DNA from: Sutcliffiella rhizosphaerae
Lineage (GTDB): Bacteria > Bacillota > Bacilli > Bacillales > Bacillaceae_I
DNA: 64,000 bases
Assembly (NCBI RefSeq): GCF_917563925.1
Contig: NZ_CAKJTJ010000004.1
Coordinates: 150,683-214,682 of the forward strand
Reading direction: 5' to 3'
Shown: piece by piece, positions 1 to 8,563 of the stretch
Numbering within the stretch: position 1 is the first letter of the stretch
Layout: every line of letters begins with the position of its first letter
Program-made: the position numbers and the translations under genes
Notes under the pieces: model-generated
Databases searched by the model: none
What the model was told of the DNA's origin: nothing
What the model saw: the letters and a program-made list of their open reading frames with translations, nothing else

Positions 1-1725
1 ATTACTTTCTATTTCTACTTTTGACCCTGAATCAAAGTATAGATTCACAGAATCATATACATGATGCAGCCCGATTCCAACAAATGAAGCTGGGGACTGC
101 TGTTGTAATTTTTCCAATGCCTCTTTCTTCACGCCAACTCCATTATCCATTATCTCTAAGCTGATACCATGCTCCACCCTTTTCCCAACAATTCGAATCG
201 TTCCGTCCTTTCCAGTCGGAACAAATCCATGGAAAATCGCATTCTCCACTATTGGCTGAATAAGCATTTGTGGAATAAGGAAGCCTTCTATATCCTCTTC
301 AATGTCCAGCTCTAAATAAAATTGTTGTTCATAACGTATTTGCATAATTTCTATAAATTTCTCGACAATATTAAGCTCTTCATGGAGAGTAACAAATGTC
401 CCCTTTTTCCCCATATTCGCTTCTAAAAGTCTTATAAGAGCAGACATGGCGGTATTTGCTTTTTCCTTTTGATCCAGCTTCATTAACCATCTAATCGTAC
501 TTAGCGTATTAAAGAGAAAATGTGGGTTAATGCGATGCTTAATGGCTCTTAGCTCTGCCATCTGTTTTTGACCTTCCACTTCTTTCACCTGTTCTAAAAG
601 TTGCTCCACTTGGTTAATCATTTGATTGAACTGTAAGCTCATCAGCCCAATTTCATCGGTAGAGGCCACTTTCGTCCGCACATTGAAATTCCCTTCTCCA
701 ACCTGTTTCATTTGTTGAGTCAATATTTTAATTGGTTCGGTTACACGTTGTGCCGCAAGTAACCCGATAATAATTGCAACCACTCCAAATAGGGAGGTGG
801 TGAAGATTGTGATCATTTGAATGTCATTTAATTCGCCAGTAATTTCCTCAATCGGCACAATACCAACAATAGTCCAGCCATTACTTATCGGTTGTTTCAC
901 CCCGTAGTAAGCGGTTTCATCATGGATAAATTCAAATTCATTGACCTGCTTATTTTGAATATGTTGCAAAAGTTCTTCATTTTTCACTGGCTGTTGAATA
1001 TTTTCTAAGGCAGAGTCCACCATTACTGCCCCTTTATCATCTACTACGAAAAAGCGACCAGTTTTCCCAAGCTTAATTTGTTCAATTTTTTCGAGAATGA
1101 CTCGACCATCCAAACCAACTTGAACATATCCGATATTTCGTAGCGTATTAAAATCCTTTAATACTCTATTCACCGTCACGACCAATTCTGTGTTTTGTCC
1201 TGCTCCACTTAATTGATCATATTCCAATCCACGCCACACTAGTTGCCCATCTTTAAGGATAGCTTCTGTCGCCCAGTCCTGATACGAGAGCTTGTATTGA
1301 CTAAGCTTGTAAAAGGAAAATGTGCCGCTCCCCCAGCTTGTTCGACTATCCTTAAGTACATATATGGTTCGGACATAGGAACTAGAATACACAAAGGAGT
1401 TTAACAAAGAATTAATGTATTCATTATTGTTACTTCTTTGCGCAAGACTAAGCTCCTCCTTATCTTGCATCACAATATCCTGCATCTGTTCATTACTATA
1501 TAGTAGATCTGACATATCACTGCCAACTGAAAAAATATACGAAAGAGAATCAGCTGCTTGTCTTGCTATTTGCATAGAAGATTCCCTGACATTTTCCTTT
1601 ACTGCATATGAAGCAGATTGATAGAAAAAATAACTATTAAAAATAGTCGAGATGAATATGACGAGTAAAATAGAGAAAACTACTTTTGTGGCAAATCGGT
1701 TTCTAAATTCTTTCCGTAACATCAT
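1..1725 (-). CDS. Sensor histidine kinase, YesM-type (C-terminus cut by window edge)
   Basis: Membrane sensor kinase of a two-component system, probably the sensor for the adjacent sugar operon. I translated it from the minus strand; 575 codons lie in the window and the frame is still open at base 1. Visible parts are a short cytoplasmic N-terminus, a first membrane segment (about residues 13-33), a long extracellular sensing region (about 35-270, dCache-like in size), a second membrane segment, a HAMP-like linker, the His_kinase motif with phospho-acceptor in INPHFLFNTLSTIRW, and an ATPase N-box (QPIVENAIFHG) followed by DNGVG. Start chosen at ATG 1725 (MMLRKEF) behind AAAGGG. It lies 72 nt after the GH66 gene on the same strand. 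In YesM/YesN-like systems an AraC-type response regulator normally follows, which here would lie beyond the window. Sugar sensing is inferred from context. Confidence 0.92.
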   Translation of the reverse strand, partial: MMLRKEFRNRFATKVVFSILLVIFISTIFNSYFFYQSASYAVKENVRESSMQIARQAADSLSYIFSVGSDMSDLLYSNEQMQDIVMQDKEELSLAQRSNNNEYINSLLNSFVYSSSYVRTIYVLKDSRTSWGSGTFSFYKLSQYKLSYQDWATEAILKDGQLVWRGLEYDQLSGAGQNTELVVTVNRVLKDFNTLRNIGYVQVGLDGRVILEKIEQIKLGKTGRFFVVDDKGAVMVDSALENIQQPVKNEELLQHIQNKQVNEFEFIHDETAYYGVKQPISNGWTIVGIVPIEEITGELNDIQMITIFTTSLFGVVAIIIGLLAAQRVTEPIKILTQQMKQVGEGNFNVRTKVASTDEIGLMSLQFNQMINQVEQLLEQVKEVEGQKQMAELRAIKHRINPHFLFNTLSTIRWLMKLDQKEKANTAMSALIRLLEANMGKKGTFVTLHEELNIVEKFIEIMQIRYEQQFYLELDIEEDIEGFLIPQMLIQPIVENAIFHGFVPTGKDGTIRIVGKRVEHGISLEIMDNGVGVKKEALEKLQQQSPASFVGIGLHHVYDSVNLYFDSGSKVEIESN

Positions 1726-1797
1726 CTCAACCCTTTTCAAATCGTTCCTATTTTCCTACTATACTATCTTTCCTAACCAGAGTTAGCAATATCACAC

Positions 1798-3585
1798 TTA
1801 TTGGTATTCCACCACAACCATATCCCAATATTTTATTTGTGGGATCGTAAATTCAATCGTTTTTCCCTTTTGCTTGAAATCTAGTTCTACTGCAGACCCG
1901 CTGTAAAAATCAGGAGAGGCAATCCATACTTTCTTTACCTTACCAGATGTTTCTGTTTCCACTTTCAAATCCTCTTGTATAGAAGGCTCCACTTGGGACC
2001 CGTCATTGTCCCGCCAATCAACGGATGTCGCATCTGTTAAATTAATGAACTGGATAATGTCTTTGTTGTCTTTTTGCTTCGTGTAGCTCCAAATCGCACC
2101 GCGTTCCGCACGGTTAGATACCTTCATTTCTTCCTTATTTATCGTTAAAGGCTTTGTCACTTCCTCCGCCCCGTCACGCAGTAGGTTTTGATACGCTACT
2201 TTAAAGTCATAGTAATGGATTAATTGCTCATTTAGCTCATCAGAAATGGATAGTTTTTTATGTGGAAAATATTCCTTCGAAAGCATATTTTCCCCTAGCT
2301 CCAAATGAGCGCCTCCTGCCGCAAAAATGACTGCATTTGTTAACAAGACACCAGGTGCATTAAATTCCCCCATAGAGTCTGATAAATCATAATTCATATA
2401 TGCAGCTAAAACGGTATTCAGCTTATAGTCACTTAACTTATCATTTTGGTCGATTGCGTCTTTCAAACTACCATACGTTTGGTGAGAATCCCAAAGCTCG
2501 GAGTAAAGAAAGCTTACTGGCGCTTGGGTAGCAATATATCCTTGAGCATATTGAGATACAGCATTCAGGACAAGATCTACCTGCAACTCTTCCTTCGCTT
2601 TTTTCACGAAAGGAGCATATGTGGTCGAAAGGTCCACTCTCTTTCCTTCCCCATCCCAAAGTGTCCCTCTGTCACCTAATTGGTCCACATGCCAGCCGTC
2701 AAAATCTAAATGCTCGAATACTTCCTTTTCAGCATCAATGATAAATTGCTGCCATTCTTCGTTTCCTGGATTCATTAGATATATATCACTTGCCCAACTA
2801 TCTGGCAGTGGATGTTTATCTTGATTTTCTAAAAGTGGATCCCGGAAAATTCCCCACTCTTTTTTCACCCCTTCTTCTTCATAGTTCTCATATGCACCGA
2901 AAAGAAGGTTGTAGTTCATAGTCTTCATGTTTTTCTCATGAGCGAGGGAGATATAGGTTTCTATTGTATTTCTGGAAACTTCGCGATTCGCAATGTCTGG
3001 CCATGTAGCAGCCACTTCCCCGTTTTCCATTTTCAACGGTCGTTCATGCTTAAACTGCCAATCGTAAAATTGAAGACCATTGATGTGAAAACGATTGAGC
3101 TTGTCAATTACATTTTTCTGCTCTGCTTCTGGTACTTCATAAAAATCTGCTAAATATCCATACCGTGGGAATTTTGCCCAATCAGAGGATACATCGACTG
3201 CAATATTGGAGTGATCGATAATTTCGTCCCCATCTTTCATATACACTTCCACCATATAGCCAGTAAAGTCATCCTCTTTTGTTGTCCATTCCCAAGTAAC
3301 AGAGGTGTCACCAGATAATAGTACTTCCTGCTCTTCTATGAGCTCTTGTAAATGAAGGTAACGGACCACAAGTGCACCTTCCTCTAGTGCATCCTGTAAT
3401 GTAAGCTGGAAGTTCACCTTTTCTCCTGGCTCATATGCTGCTTTATCAGTTGTGATATAGTTTATATATTCACCTTTTTTCAATTGTTCTGATTGAAATA
3501 ATGGTGAAGAAGCTTTTGACGTACAGCCTGCCATGACACCTAATAAAAGTGTACAAGCCAGCATTAAGCTTACCAATTTTTTCAT
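1798..3585 (-). CDS. GH66 family dextranase / cyclo-isomaltooligosaccharide glucanotransferase-like lipoprotein
   Basis: Predicted extracellular, lipid-anchored alpha-1,6-glucan-acting enzyme of glycoside hydrolase family 66. The 595-residue protein has a lipoprotein signal (LLLGVMAGC), an N-terminal beta-sandwich region (about 30-130), then the catalytic barrel with FDGWHVDQLGDRG and FLYSELWDS. By analogy with known GH66 enzymes I assign Asp301 as nucleophile and Glu363 as acid/base. No CBM35-type insertion is evident, so the length fits a dextranase better than the larger cyclising enzymes, but sequence alone does not settle hydrolysis versus cyclisation. The start overlaps the permease stop by one base (3585), showing tight coupling with the CUT1 importer. 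Likely role: trimming dextran or isomalto-oligosaccharides at the cell surface before uptake. Confidence 0.88.
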   Translation of the reverse strand: MKKLVSLMLACTLLLGVMAGCTSKASSPLFQSEQLKKGEYINYITTDKAAYEPGEKVNFQLTLQDALEEGALVVRYLHLQELIEEQEVLLSGDTSVTWEWTTKEDDFTGYMVEVYMKDGDEIIDHSNIAVDVSSDWAKFPRYGYLADFYEVPEAEQKNVIDKLNRFHINGLQFYDWQFKHERPLKMENGEVAATWPDIANREVSRNTIETYISLAHEKNMKTMNYNLLFGAYENYEEEGVKKEWGIFRDPLLENQDKHPLPDSWASDIYLMNPGNEEWQQFIIDAEKEVFEHLDFDGWHVDQLGDRGTLWDGEGKRVDLSTTYAPFVKKAKEELQVDLVLNAVSQYAQGYIATQAPVSFLYSELWDSHQTYGSLKDAIDQNDKLSDYKLNTVLAAYMNYDLSDSMGEFNAPGVLLTNAVIFAAGGAHLELGENMLSKEYFPHKKLSISDELNEQLIHYYDFKVAYQNLLRDGAEEVTKPLTINKEEMKVSNRAERGAIWSYTKQKDNKDIIQFINLTDATSVDWRDNDGSQVEPSIQEDLKVETETSGKVKKVWIASPDFYSGSAVELDFKQKGKTIEFTIPQIKYWDMVVVEYQ

Positions 3586-4418
3586 TATCCTTTTACTCCT
3601 CCTTCAGATGCTCCCGCTTGCACAAACCGTTTCTGGAAGATGATATAGATGATAATCACTGGTAATATTGCGATGATGGAGGCAGCGAAAATCCATGCCC
3701 AGTTACTCGCATATTTACCTTGGAACATCATTAAGGCAATCGGTAATGTTCTCATTGCTTCGTCTTTAATAATCGTCAGCGCAACGAAGTACTCATCCCA
3801 TGTTCCAGAGAAGGCGAAAATAGCCATCGTACCGAGTGCTGGTTTAGATAACGGCAAATAAATTCTTCGGAAGATGGTCCAGTTTCCCCCTCCATCCATC
3901 AAAATCGATTCCTCCAATTCCTTTGGAACCGTTTCGAAAAAGCCTCGTAAGAAGAACGTCGAACCTACTACTCCTCCACCGATATAAATTAACCAAAGTC
4001 CCCAATACGTATTAACTAGCCCAAGTGATTGAATAACTGTAAACTGAGGAACAATCGCTAATACTAGTGGAATCATCATCGTAAAAAGAAAGGCCCGGAA
4101 AACAAATTCTTTTCCTGGAAAAGTAAAGCGTACGAACGAATAAGCGGTCAATGCTCCTAAAAACACACTCCCGACTGTTGCGACCCCAGCAACAAGTAAA
4201 CTATTTAAAAAGTAGCGAAAAAAGTTATTTTTCGTCCAAACAATATCATAGTTTTCCAGATTAGGAACGGCTGTGAAAACTTCATGCGGTCTTGGGAGAG
4301 AATACGCGTTTTTTACAAATGTGGTCATTAACATATAGATAAACGGAGTGACAAACACTAAAACCCCGATGATTAGAACGGTATAGACAAGCAGCTTTGG
4401 AAAAATGTTTGTTTTCAT
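3585..4418 (-). CDS. Carbohydrate ABC transporter permease, MalG/CUT1 type
   Basis: Inner permease subunit of a CUT1 sugar importer, 277 residues, six predicted membrane helices. The cytoplasmic EAA loop is visible as ELEESILMDGGGNWTIFRRI (about residues 170-190), which contacts the ATPase. The C-terminus (QKRFVQAGASEGGVKG) is the usual MalG-type ending. It sits 18 nt downstream of the MalF-type permease and overlaps the GH66 gene start by one base, so it is central in a five-gene operon. No ATPase gene is present in the operon; such Firmicute CUT1 systems commonly borrow a shared MsmX-type ATPase, which I infer here. Confidence 0.93.
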   Translation of the reverse strand: MKTNIFPKLLVYTVLIIGVLVFVTPFIYMLMTTFVKNAYSLPRPHEVFTAVPNLENYDIVWTKNNFFRYFLNSLLVAGVATVGSVFLGALTAYSFVRFTFPGKEFVFRAFLFTMMIPLVLAIVPQFTVIQSLGLVNTYWGLWLIYIGGGVVGSTFFLRGFFETVPKELEESILMDGGGNWTIFRRIYLPLSKPALGTMAIFAFSGTWDEYFVALTIIKDEAMRTLPIALMMFQGKYASNWAWIFAASIIAILPVIIIYIIFQKRFVQAGASEGGVKG

Positions 4419-4436
4419 CGAATTTCCCTCCTTTTC

Positions 4437-5396
4437 TTACATGAACTTCTGTCTGCCAAGTTTTTTCTGCTGCGTGTAGGTAATGATAAAAATCGTAAGA
4501 CCCATCATGACCCCAAGTGCAGAGGAATAACCGAAATTAAAATTATTAAATGCTTGCTTATAGATCATACTTTGCAATACTTCCGTCTGCCCCATCGGCC
4601 CCCCGTTTGTAATGAAATATACTTGTGGAAAGATATTAAATGCTCCCATGACAAGGTTGATCAGGACAAATGCCGTAATCGGGCCAAGCATTGGGATGGT
4701 AATGTGCAGGAAGGATTTAATGCCGTTCGCTCCATCCACTGATGCTGCTTCATATAAAGTTTTCGAAATCCCTTGCAATGCTGCAAGATAAATAACCACG
4801 GTCCAGCCTACCGTTTTCCAGATGTGGAAAAGCCAGATAACGACCATCGCCGTCCATTGGTTTTGCAGCCAGCCAATCGGCGAATCAATAAAACCTAAGT
4901 GTAAAAGCGTATAGTTCACAAGTCCGTTCTCTCCGTCCGCAAATAAATAACGGAAAAGAAAGGCAACCACAATCCAAGAAGTGATAATTGGCAAGTAATA
5001 CAAAGTACGAAAAGTAATTTTATATTTAATAAATTGAAGATTAATTAATACAGCAAAAAACAGCCCCAAAAACCAATTTATCGGAACTGTGACAACCGTG
5101 TTCAGAAATGTATTTCTGACGGCATATTTAAACGCCGGATCCGAAAATGCCTTTTGATAATTTTCAAATCCGACAAAAGGACTTTTTGCTCCAGGCATAA
5201 TGTTGTAATCTTGAAAACTCATAATAATTCCTTTTATCAACGGATATATAACAAATATTCCCGCACCGATAAGCCCTAAAATAATAAATGGAAAGACTTG
5301 CGCCCATTGTTTCACACCAATTTTAAAGCGCTCGGCAAAGCTTTTCTTTGGAATAATGACGACATCATGTTTGTTTGTATTTAATCCACTATCCAC
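4437..5396 (-). CDS. Carbohydrate ABC transporter permease, MalF/UgpA type
   Basis: First permease subunit of the CUT1 sugar importer, 319 residues. A cytoplasmic N-terminus of about 35 residues is followed by six predicted helices and the EAA motif (KTLYEAASVDGANGIKSFLH, about 215-235). It follows the binding-protein gene after an 87-nt gap containing a strong hairpin, an arrangement that usually keeps binding protein expression higher than permease expression. It pairs with the 3585-4418 permease. Substrate is not readable from the permease; the GH66 neighbour argues for isomalto-oligosaccharides. Confidence 0.93.
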   Translation of the reverse strand: MDSGLNTNKHDVVIIPKKSFAERFKIGVKQWAQVFPFIILGLIGAGIFVIYPLIKGIIMSFQDYNIMPGAKSPFVGFENYQKAFSDPAFKYAVRNTFLNTVVTVPINWFLGLFFAVLINLQFIKYKITFRTLYYLPIITSWIVVAFLFRYLFADGENGLVNYTLLHLGFIDSPIGWLQNQWTAMVVIWLFHIWKTVGWTVVIYLAALQGISKTLYEAASVDGANGIKSFLHITIPMLGPITAFVLINLVMGAFNIFPQVYFITNGGPMGQTEVLQSMIYKQAFNNFNFGYSSALGVMMGLTIFIITYTQQKKLGRQKFM

Positions 5397-5430
5397 TGGG
5401 CTCCCCCTCCTTCTTCCAACTTTGATAAAA

Positions 5431-5474
5431 GGTGGGGCTGTCCATATATGCTTATATGCCCGGACAACCCCACC
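5431..5474 (-). terminator. Intercistronic hairpin (attenuator) between binding protein and permease genes
   Basis: GGTGGGGTTGTCC and GGACAGCCCCACC (minus strand) form a 13-bp stem with one G-T pair around a 18-nt loop, followed by TTTTAT. Its position between the binding protein and the permeases suggests partial termination or 3'-end protection of the upstream message. Confidence 0.7.
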
Positions 5475-5482
5475 ATTAATTT

Positions 5483-6760
5483 TTATTGAAGTAAAGCCTC
5501 TGCCTGTCTTGCTGCATCATCCATGGCAGTTTTCGCATCCATTTCGCCACGAATCACCTTTTCAAAGTTCAGGTTAATAACCGCTTCAATCTCTGACCAT
5601 TGTGGAACTGGCGTACGCGGTAAAGCTGTTTCAAGCTGTGTCACATACTCTTGGATAAACGGATTTTCTAAAAATGCAGGGTCATTCGCTGCATCCATAT
5701 TGGTTGGTATCAATCCTGTTTCCGCCATTAGCTTTTGCGGCTCTTCCGTCAGCATCCACTGGGCAAACTTCCATGCCTCTTCTGGATGTTTGGAGTTAGC
5801 AAAAATTACTAGGTTCTCCCCACCGATAACGGAACGGCTTCCTCCGTCACCAGCCGGAATAACACCACGTACCGTATCATTTAACGCATCAAACTTATTG
5901 CCTTCTTCATTCATTAAAATACTGAAGAACCAAGGACCATCATCAATCATCATATACTCATTATTTTGCATGCCATCCCATGACCCTGGCTCCCCACCAA
6001 GAATTGTTGGTGCCGTAAGTCCGTCCTTATGCCATTGCTCGATCGTTTCAACAGCTTTAATACTCTCCGGACTATTAATAAACCCTTCAAATTTTGTAAA
6101 ATCATCATTTGTTAATGTTCCACCTAGACTCCAGAAGTATGGTAGGAAGCCCCATGAAAAGGAACCACCAATTCCAATTCCACCCTTTGATCCTGCAGCT
6201 TTAGCCGCTTTTGCAGCCTCCACCAACTCATCCATTGTTTGAGGGGCATCAGATAAACCCGCTTTTCCTAACAATTCCTTATTATAAATAGCAATTTTTG
6301 TATTCGTATTTACTGGTAACCCATAATATTTTCCATCATATAAATTTGTAGACATTGGAGCCTCAAATACACTATTTTTCGTTTCTTCAAAGCCCTCATA
6401 GGTGCTTAAATCTTGAAGTGCACCTATTTGCGCAAACTCAGATGTCCATACAATATCCATCCGCATTAAATCAGGAGCTGCATTCCCAGATACACCGGCA
6501 ATGACTTGCTGCTTTAGCCCTTCATAAGGCATACGGGTCAGCTTCAACTGGATATCCGGATGCGCTTCCTCAAACATCGGCTTAATCTTATCCGTTAACA
6601 CAACCTCTTCTTGATCACTATAGGTGTGCCAATACTCAATGACTGTTCTATTTCCTGAACCTTTATCCGTTGAACCAGAATCACTGGAACCACTACATGC
6701 ACTAACAAAAAGCAGTGCTGAAACAGAAAAAATAGCTATTAAAGTTTTTAATGATTTCAC
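5483..6760 (-). CDS. Sugar ABC transporter substrate-binding lipoprotein (CUT1)
   Basis: Extracellular solute-binding protein of the SBP_bac_1 type, 425 residues, tethered by a lipoprotein signal (lipobox VSAC, about residues 19-22). The mature part starts IEYWHTYSDQEE and contains the family-typical ending SEIEAVINLNFEKVIRGE (about 392-410). It is the promoter-proximal gene of the operon. Start is GTG at 6760 behind AGAGGGGG. An upstream cre box (6817-6830) indicates carbon catabolite control. The ligand is inferred to be isomalto-oligosaccharide from the GH66 enzyme in the same operon; no binding residues were assigned. Confidence 0.93.
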   Translation of the reverse strand: MKSLKTLIAIFSVSALLFVSACSGSSDSGSTDKGSGNRTVIEYWHTYSDQEEVVLTDKIKPMFEEAHPDIQLKLTRMPYEGLKQQVIAGVSGNAAPDLMRMDIVWTSEFAQIGALQDLSTYEGFEETKNSVFEAPMSTNLYDGKYYGLPVNTNTKIAIYNKELLGKAGLSDAPQTMDELVEAAKAAKAAGSKGGIGIGGSFSWGFLPYFWSLGGTLTNDDFTKFEGFINSPESIKAVETIEQWHKDGLTAPTILGGEPGSWDGMQNNEYMMIDDGPWFFSILMNEEGNKFDALNDTVRGVIPAGDGGSRSVIGGENLVIFANSKHPEEAWKFAQWMLTEEPQKLMAETGLIPTNMDAANDPAFLENPFIQEYVTQLETALPRTPVPQWSEIEAVINLNFEKVIRGEMDAKTAMDDAARQAEALLQ

Positions 6761-6792
6761 TTTTATACCCCCTCTAATTTTCTAACAATTCT

Positions 6793-6830
6793 ATTATCTA
6801 AAAGAAATTAACTTTATGAAATCGCTTACA
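6793..6830 (-). promoter_or_regulatory. Sugar-operon promoter with CcpA cre site
   Basis: TGAAATCGCTTACA at 6817-6830 matches the cre consensus TGWNANCGNTNWCA at every defined position. On the minus strand a GATAAT -10 (6793-6798) is 17 bp from a weak TTTCAT -35 (6816-6821), so the cre overlaps the -35 region. This predicts CcpA repression, with activation of the weak -35 by the YesM-type system as an inference. Confidence 0.75.
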
Positions 6831-6890
6831 TTATGGAGAAGGTGTCTTTTATTTGACTGTTTGTGGAAGACAGTGGAGGGAAAATGAAAA

Positions 6891-6933
6891 AAGTGTCTTA
6901 TTTCTCTGTAGCGGGGAGAGAAATAAGACACTT
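6891..6933. repeat. Perfect 17-bp inverted repeat
   Basis: AAGTGTCTTATTTCTCT (6891-6907) is exactly complementary to 6917-6933 across a 9-nt spacer. It lies between the promoter of the sugar operon and a REP-like element, with no T-run, so it is not a standard terminator. Function unknown; a regulatory hairpin or an insertion remnant are both possible. Confidence 0.8.
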
Positions 6934-6938
6934 CGGGT

Positions 6939-6967
6939 TGGGTCAGGGGAACAGTCCCCCCGACCCA
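6939..6967. repeat. REP-like palindrome, copy 1
   Basis: TGGGTCAGGGGAACAGTCCC continues to CCCCGACCCA, an imperfect copy of the GGGTCGAGGGGACAGTCCCC-type palindrome found ten times in this window (see findings). Confidence 0.9.
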
Positions 6968-6968
6968 C

Positions 6969-7007
6969 AAAAACGCCATTTTACTTTTAACGTAAAATGG
7001 CGTTTTT
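6969..7007. terminator. Rho-independent terminator of the VOC operon
   Basis: AAAAACGCCATTTTAC and its exact complement (6992-7007) form a 16-bp stem with a 7-nt loop, with A-rich and T-rich flanks, so it can work in both directions. It follows the VOC gene stop at 7015 on the minus strand. Confidence 0.9.
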
Positions 7008-7014
7008 TTCATAT

Positions 7015-7410
7015 TTATTTTGCGTTCTGATCTGGCTCATGAATTCCAAATACATTTCCTTCTGTATCTACGTAATACCCTTGCCAAGCCATTCCAGGCA
7101 GTGCAAATTTTGGTACTGCTACTTTCCCACCATACTCAAGGATTCGTTTTTCGATGGCATCATAATCTGCTACGCCTAGTGTACAAGAATAACCATTTAG
7201 TGGTTGGTTCTCCTCAGGTCGTGGCCCATTTCGTTGCATGAGAGCACCGTTTATTCCCGGCTCGTTCTCATCACCAGTTACTGCCCCAAAATAAGGCGTA
7301 CCCGCATACTCACTCCAGTCCTGAAAAGACCATCCAAACACCTCACCATAAAACTGCTTTGCTCTGTCCATGTCATCCACATGAATTTCAAAATGTACTA
7401 ATCTACTCAT
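7015..7410 (-). CDS. VOC family protein (glyoxalase/dioxygenase fold)
   Basis: Small single-domain vicinal-oxygen-chelate protein, 131 residues. It begins SRLVHFEIHVDDMDRAKQF and ends with DTEGNVFGIHEP, the two conserved beta-alpha-beta landmarks of the family, with the His of FEIH and the Glu/His near the C-terminus as candidate metal ligands. I chose the start at 7410 (MSRLVHF), behind AGGAGA, rather than the longer in-frame start at 7452, because the extra residues (GTVPLTQ) are encoded by the REP-like repeat. The gene begins 4 nt after the PhnB-like gene stop and is probably co-transcribed with it. Substrate unknown. Confidence 0.85.
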   Translation of the reverse strand: MSRLVHFEIHVDDMDRAKQFYGEVFGWSFQDWSEYAGTPYFGAVTGDENEPGINGALMQRNGPRPEENQPLNGYSCTLGVADYDAIEKRILEYGGKVAVPKFALPGMAWQGYYVDTEGNVFGIHEPDQNAK

Positions 7411-7414
7411 TCTC

Positions 7415-8359
7415 CTATACCTCCTGTTTTGGGTCAGAGGGACTGTCCCCACGACCCGCTTTCCGTAGTTCCTCTAAATCAAACTTCTTCATTTGCAGGA
7501 ATGCCTGCGTAATACGTGCACGTTGTTCTGGTGTGGAGTTGAACATCATTTCGTCCATCTCACTCGGGACAATCTGCCAGGAAACACCGTACTGATCTTT
7601 CAGCCAACCACATTGTTCGGCTTCAGGAACAGCAGAGAGCTTTTCCCAATAGTAATCAATCTCTTCTTGTGAATCGCAGGACACCATAAAGGAGACTGCT
7701 TCATTAAATTGGAACGCATGCTCTTGTGCACTATCCATCGCTGTAAACCACTGATTTTTAAGCATAAAATCAGAAAACATGATAGAACCCTTTTTTTCAG
7801 ATTCCATTCCTTCAGGGTACCTAACTAGTTGCCCCTCTTTTGCGTTTTTAAATACGGACAAGTAAAAACTTCTTGCTTCTTCCGCATTGCCACAATTGTC
7901 ACCAACAAACAAAAATGAAGGAATGATGGGGGGACGCTCTTCCCCATCTGGATTGGTGAGAATGAGCTGCCAGCTAACCCCATACTTGTCTTGAATCCAA
8001 CCATACCGCTCACTGAACGGATACTTATCAAGTGGCATTAAGGCTGTCCCACCATCGGACAATTTATTCCATGCCTCGTTTAACTTTTCACTCGCATCCT
8101 TGTCTCGTGATGGGTCAAAATTCACCATAAAAGATATCGAAGGATTCAATTGGAAGTATGGCCCCGCACTAATTGACATAAACTTATGCCCCCAAAGCTC
8201 AAAAGAAACCTGGTCGCAGTCTCCAGATGGTGTGTCCTTTATAGTTGTTACATTCGTAACCTTTGATTCAGGAAAGACAGTGGTGTAAAACTCCGCTGCT
8301 TCCTTGGCTTCCTTGTCCAACCATAAATGGGGAACGATTTTTTGATTGGAAACTGACAT
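7415..8359 (-). CDS. Two-domain PhnB-like VOC protein
   Basis: Tandem 3-demethylubiquinone-9 methyltransferase-like (PhnB/YjdN type) VOC protein, 314 residues. Repeat 1 (about 5-140) begins KIVPHLWLDKEAKEAAEFY and ends KYGVSWQLILTNP; repeat 2 (about 150-280) contains EEARSFYLSVF and ends QYGVSWQIVPSEM. These are the usual domain boundaries of this family, whose biochemical role is poorly known. The last residues (GRGDSPSDPKQEV) are encoded by REP-like copy 2 and look like an acquired C-terminal tail. The gene precedes the small VOC gene by 4 nt. Start MSVSNQK follows GAGGAATACT. No metal role can be assigned safely. Confidence 0.87.
   Translation of the reverse strand: MSVSNQKIVPHLWLDKEAKEAAEFYTTVFPESKVTNVTTIKDTPSGDCDQVSFELWGHKFMSISAGPYFQLNPSISFMVNFDPSRDKDASEKLNEAWNKLSDGGTALMPLDKYPFSERYGWIQDKYGVSWQLILTNPDGEERPPIIPSFLFVGDNCGNAEEARSFYLSVFKNAKEGQLVRYPEGMESEKKGSIMFSDFMLKNQWFTAMDSAQEHAFQFNEAVSFMVSCDSQEEIDYYWEKLSAVPEAEQCGWLKDQYGVSWQIVPSEMDEMMFNSTPEQRARITQAFLQMKKFDLEELRKAGRGDSPSDPKQEV
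7430..7457. repeat. REP-like palindrome, copy 2 (inside the PhnB-like gene end)
   Basis: TGGGTCAGAGGGACTGTCCC followed by CACGACCC. It lies within the last codons of the 7415-8359 gene and supplies its C-terminal tail. Confidence 0.88.
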
Positions 8360-8457
8360 TAGTATTCCTCCTCAACATAAATACTCTCCAAAAGTCTACC
8401 AACTATACTTTTACTTATAGCATTTAATTCTATAAGTATGGAGGTTTTCCTTCTTTT

Positions 8458-8508
8458 TGGGTCGGAGGGACTGTCCCCCCAACCCAATGACTGTCCCCCC
8501 AACCCAAT
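8458..8508. repeat. REP-like palindrome, copy 3, with a duplicated half
   Basis: A full element (8458-8486) is followed by a direct duplication of its right half, so ACTGTCCCCCCAACCCAAT occurs twice in succession. It lies 18 nt upstream of the C1q-like gene's -10 region. Confidence 0.88.
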
Positions 8509-8513
8509 CACTT

Positions 8514-8535
8514 TTTACTAGATTTGCATATATTA
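8514..8535 (+). promoter_or_regulatory. Candidate mother-cell sporulation promoter of first C1q-like gene
   Basis: TTTACTAGATTTG then CATATATTA (8527-8535), matching the CATANNNTA -10 form used by SigE/SigK. The same block precedes the second C1q-like gene (9156-9177), although the surrounding intergenic DNA is not conserved. Confidence 0.55.
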
Positions 8536-8563
8536 CTAGTGAAGCAAGAAGGAGGTGATTCTA

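Noticed and set aside
5523-6242. 239-codon + strand frame opposite the sugar-binding protein
   Set aside because: Antisense shadow of a confidently assigned CUT1 binding protein.
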